From NCBI GenBank assembly GCA_947561715.1, contig OX387200.1, forward strand, positions 20,276,501 through 20,340,500: DNA of 64,000 nt, read 5' to 3'. The notes under the pieces are model-generated. The model did no database searches. It saw only the letters and a program-made list of their open reading frames with translations, and was not told the origin of the DNA. Origin of the DNA: Ascidia mentula. Taxonomy: Eukaryota; Chordata; Ascidiacea; Phlebobranchia; Ascidiidae. The translations under genes were made by a program, and so were the position numbers. This document shows, piece by piece, positions 62,393 to 64,000 of this stretch. The first letter of the stretch is position 1; each line of letters begins with the position of its first letter.

Positions 62393-63366
62393 TATTAAAT
62401 ACCTCTGAAAAGTACAAACGACACAGGTTAAACAACAATCACAGCAAGAACATGAACCTACGTTTTACAATAAGGGAAGTCACAAAAAGTGCAGTTAAAA
62501 CACAGTTAGTACACACATACAAACACCATAAATGCATTGGAAAAAATGAAGAAGAAGCTTGTTCAATAATCCCAACAGGTAATGTTGATATTATCTTTGG
62601 CACATTTTATACTGTGCCACGGACTTTATGGAAATCAGGTGAAATTTGGGAAGCTATGAACTGCTTGACAAGATACAGCATTTTTCTGTTACCATGGTGC
62701 ACATGAAATAAAATCTTTGCAAATATGTTGCCTTACATTGCGTACATTTACAACATCATCAGTTAAATGTTGTCTTGCAAAAGCAGCAAACAATTACATG
62801 GCATACAAAGAAAGCATTTTAACTGTTGCATATGTATACTGTGCACAAAACACAACTGTGTTTGTAACTGACCTTTCTTCAAGTTTTTCTGTGACATAAA
62901 CAATACTATTCCTAATGAGCTTTGTGTATACAATGAAATAAATGAGCCACTTTAAACACAAGCATTGGTGTGCACCAAAAACCACTGAAAATGAAACCAC
63001 CTAAAATTGAGACTAAATATGCCAGCACAAAATTGGATGTGATAAACACTACAGCTACACTACACAAACATGCATATTGTAAACAGCCTGGCAGACTGCA
63101 AGACATAAATTAAAATAAGAAAAGAGAGGAATAAATACATGAACAATGTCACTCTGCCAAACATTCACTCAATTCAACCCATATTTCAGAATATCCTGCA
63201 CAAAGTCAATTGACTGAATGGGTTTTAACATGAGTTGAAAGCAAAGACTAATATAGATACTGATACACCAAATCACACTTGATTACATACAAGCATAGCA
63301 AGTAGCAAGATAAATTGATATTGAAATTACACCAGCCACAGTGAAAACCACATTTACATGTTTTCG
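62393..63366. other. Intergenic MRPL10 to LYSMD1
   Basis: Both neighbours are on the minus strand. The space is AT-rich with no exon found; it probably holds the LYSMD1 3' UTR and the MRPL10 promoter. At almost 1 kb it is wide for an ascidian operon. Confidence 0.5.
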
Positions 63367-63996
63367 TCATAACTGAAACAAGTGTTCAGTGTCCTCTGAG
63401 TTTGAATGAGAAAACATAGTTTTGGGATGGTTTTTATGAAAATTCTTTGTCGTCAGTTTGGTAAACTTGGCTGTGCCAGGAGAAGTGGGCATTTCCTCTG
63501 GAACTTCAACTTTAAGATCCTTGAATGCTTTCTTGCCAGCAGAAATCTGTGAGTCCAGTTTTAGCAGAAAGGACAAGGCATCATTCTTTTCAGTCTTCTT
63601 TGTGAGGTCATTTTTATGTTCAATCGAATCAGTACTCTTTGGTGACTCAGTTGAGTCACTTTTTTTTGATGGCATGTTAGTACTGTGATTGACGTCTGAA
63701 GAATTCCCATTCATATGTACACTAGACTGCTTTGGGGTTATTGAGGTTGAAGGTTGTGAGTCAGGAATCAACAAAAATTTCCTTTGGAACAAGGAATCGG
63801 AGCTGTACAGTTTGTTGATTCTTCGAAGCTCCGTTGGTGTAAGTCCATATTTTAAGGCTATTCCCTCAACAGTTTCCCCATCTTCTATGTCATGTCTGGT
63901 GTAATGTGTGTTCAATTTCTGAGCTGAATGGACACATGAACCATATGAGGAGCCATACGACCTTGTGGACCCAACAATGGAATCCCACTCATTCAT
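63367..63996 (-). CDS. LYSMD1: LysM domain protein, LYSMD1-type, 209 aa
   Basis: A single open frame from ATG at 63996 to TAA at 63367. Residues 12-22 (RSYGSSYGSCV) match the Ser/Tyr/Gly patch before the domain in LYSMD1/2. The LysM domain spans about 32-77 (HDIEDGETVEGIALKYGLTP, RRINKLYSSDSLF, FLLIP). A Ser/Lys-rich disordered region follows. The conserved helix LLKLDSQISAGKKAFKDL and the terminal acidic-aromatic end (EDTEHLFQL) are typical of LYSMD1 rather than LYSMD2. There is no signal or membrane segment, as in the cytosolic LYSMD1/2 pair, whose function is poorly known. The frame reaches within five bases of the window edge, so an upstream exon outside it cannot be ruled out. Confidence 0.88.
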   Translation of the reverse strand: MNEWDSIVGSTRSYGSSYGSCVHSAQKLNTHYTRHDIEDGETVEGIALKYGLTPTELRRINKLYSSDSLFQRKFLLIPDSQPSTSITPKQSSVHMNGNSSDVNHSTNMPSKKSDSTESPKSTDSIEHKNDLTKKTEKNDALSFLLKLDSQISAGKKAFKDLKVEVPEEMPTSPGTAKFTKLTTKNFHKNHPKTMFSHSNSEDTEHLFQL

Positions 63997-64000
63997 TTTC

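Noticed and set aside
1-64000. CRISPR arrays, prokaryotic operons, riboswitches, viral genes
   Set aside because: Spliced eukaryotic genes fill the window; I saw no regularly spaced short repeats and no bacterial or viral gene.

Overview
The window reads as nuclear DNA of an invertebrate deuterostome, most likely an ascidian of the Ciona kind (inference). It is AT-rich, its genes have many short exons with GT-AG introns, and it carries intelectin-like and MS4A-like genes, tRNA-derived SINEs and hAT-type MITEs. No prokaryotic, organellar or viral gene was recognised. I assembled the gene models by hand from reading frame, splice consensus and intron phase. For every multi-exon gene except COPE the exon lengths sum to a multiple of three. 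UTRs and promoters were not modelled.

Layout, left to right. 1-1.7 kb is a diverged tandem duplication that holds what looks like the tail of another minus-strand tetraspan gene. 2.8-5.1 kb (minus) is a complete MS4A/CD20-like four-pass membrane protein in 7 exons. 6.6-12.8 kb (minus) is a 15-exon intelectin-like lectin (fibrinogen-related) with a type II membrane anchor and a large extra segment inside the lectin domain. 13.9-16.5 kb (minus) is the epsilon subunit of the COPI coatomer (COPE), with an apparent single-base frameshift. 16.5-23.5 kb has no gene I can name.

23.5-43.8 kb (plus) is the most unusual part: four tandem genes A-D with the same exon plan. Each encodes a signal peptide, a CAP/SCP domain, a short cysteine hinge, a variable low-complexity linker encoded in exon 5 and, in A, B and D, a ten-cysteine Ly6/uPAR (LU) domain followed by a hydrophobic C-terminus that looks like a GPI signal. 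C has lost the LU domain and runs straight from linker to GPI tail. B and D share an N-glycosylation-rich module in exon 5. D has a 2.1 kb exon 5 with two internal repeats, each ending in a strongly Lys/Arg-rich block. This CAP-linker-LU family is my best candidate for an undescribed system; a surface role in recognition, gamete interaction or immunity is inference only.

46.1-58.7 kb (plus) is a complete 23-exon NPC1 gene (lysosomal cholesterol export). 59.7-62.4 kb (minus) is mitochondrial ribosomal protein uL10m (MRPL10), convergent with NPC1. 63.4-64.0 kb (minus) is a LYSMD1-type LysM protein. COPE, NPC1, MRPL10 and LYSMD1 are housekeeping genes; the fast-changing families lie between and beside them. 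Several introns carry SINEs, MITEs and hammerhead-ribozyme-like cores.
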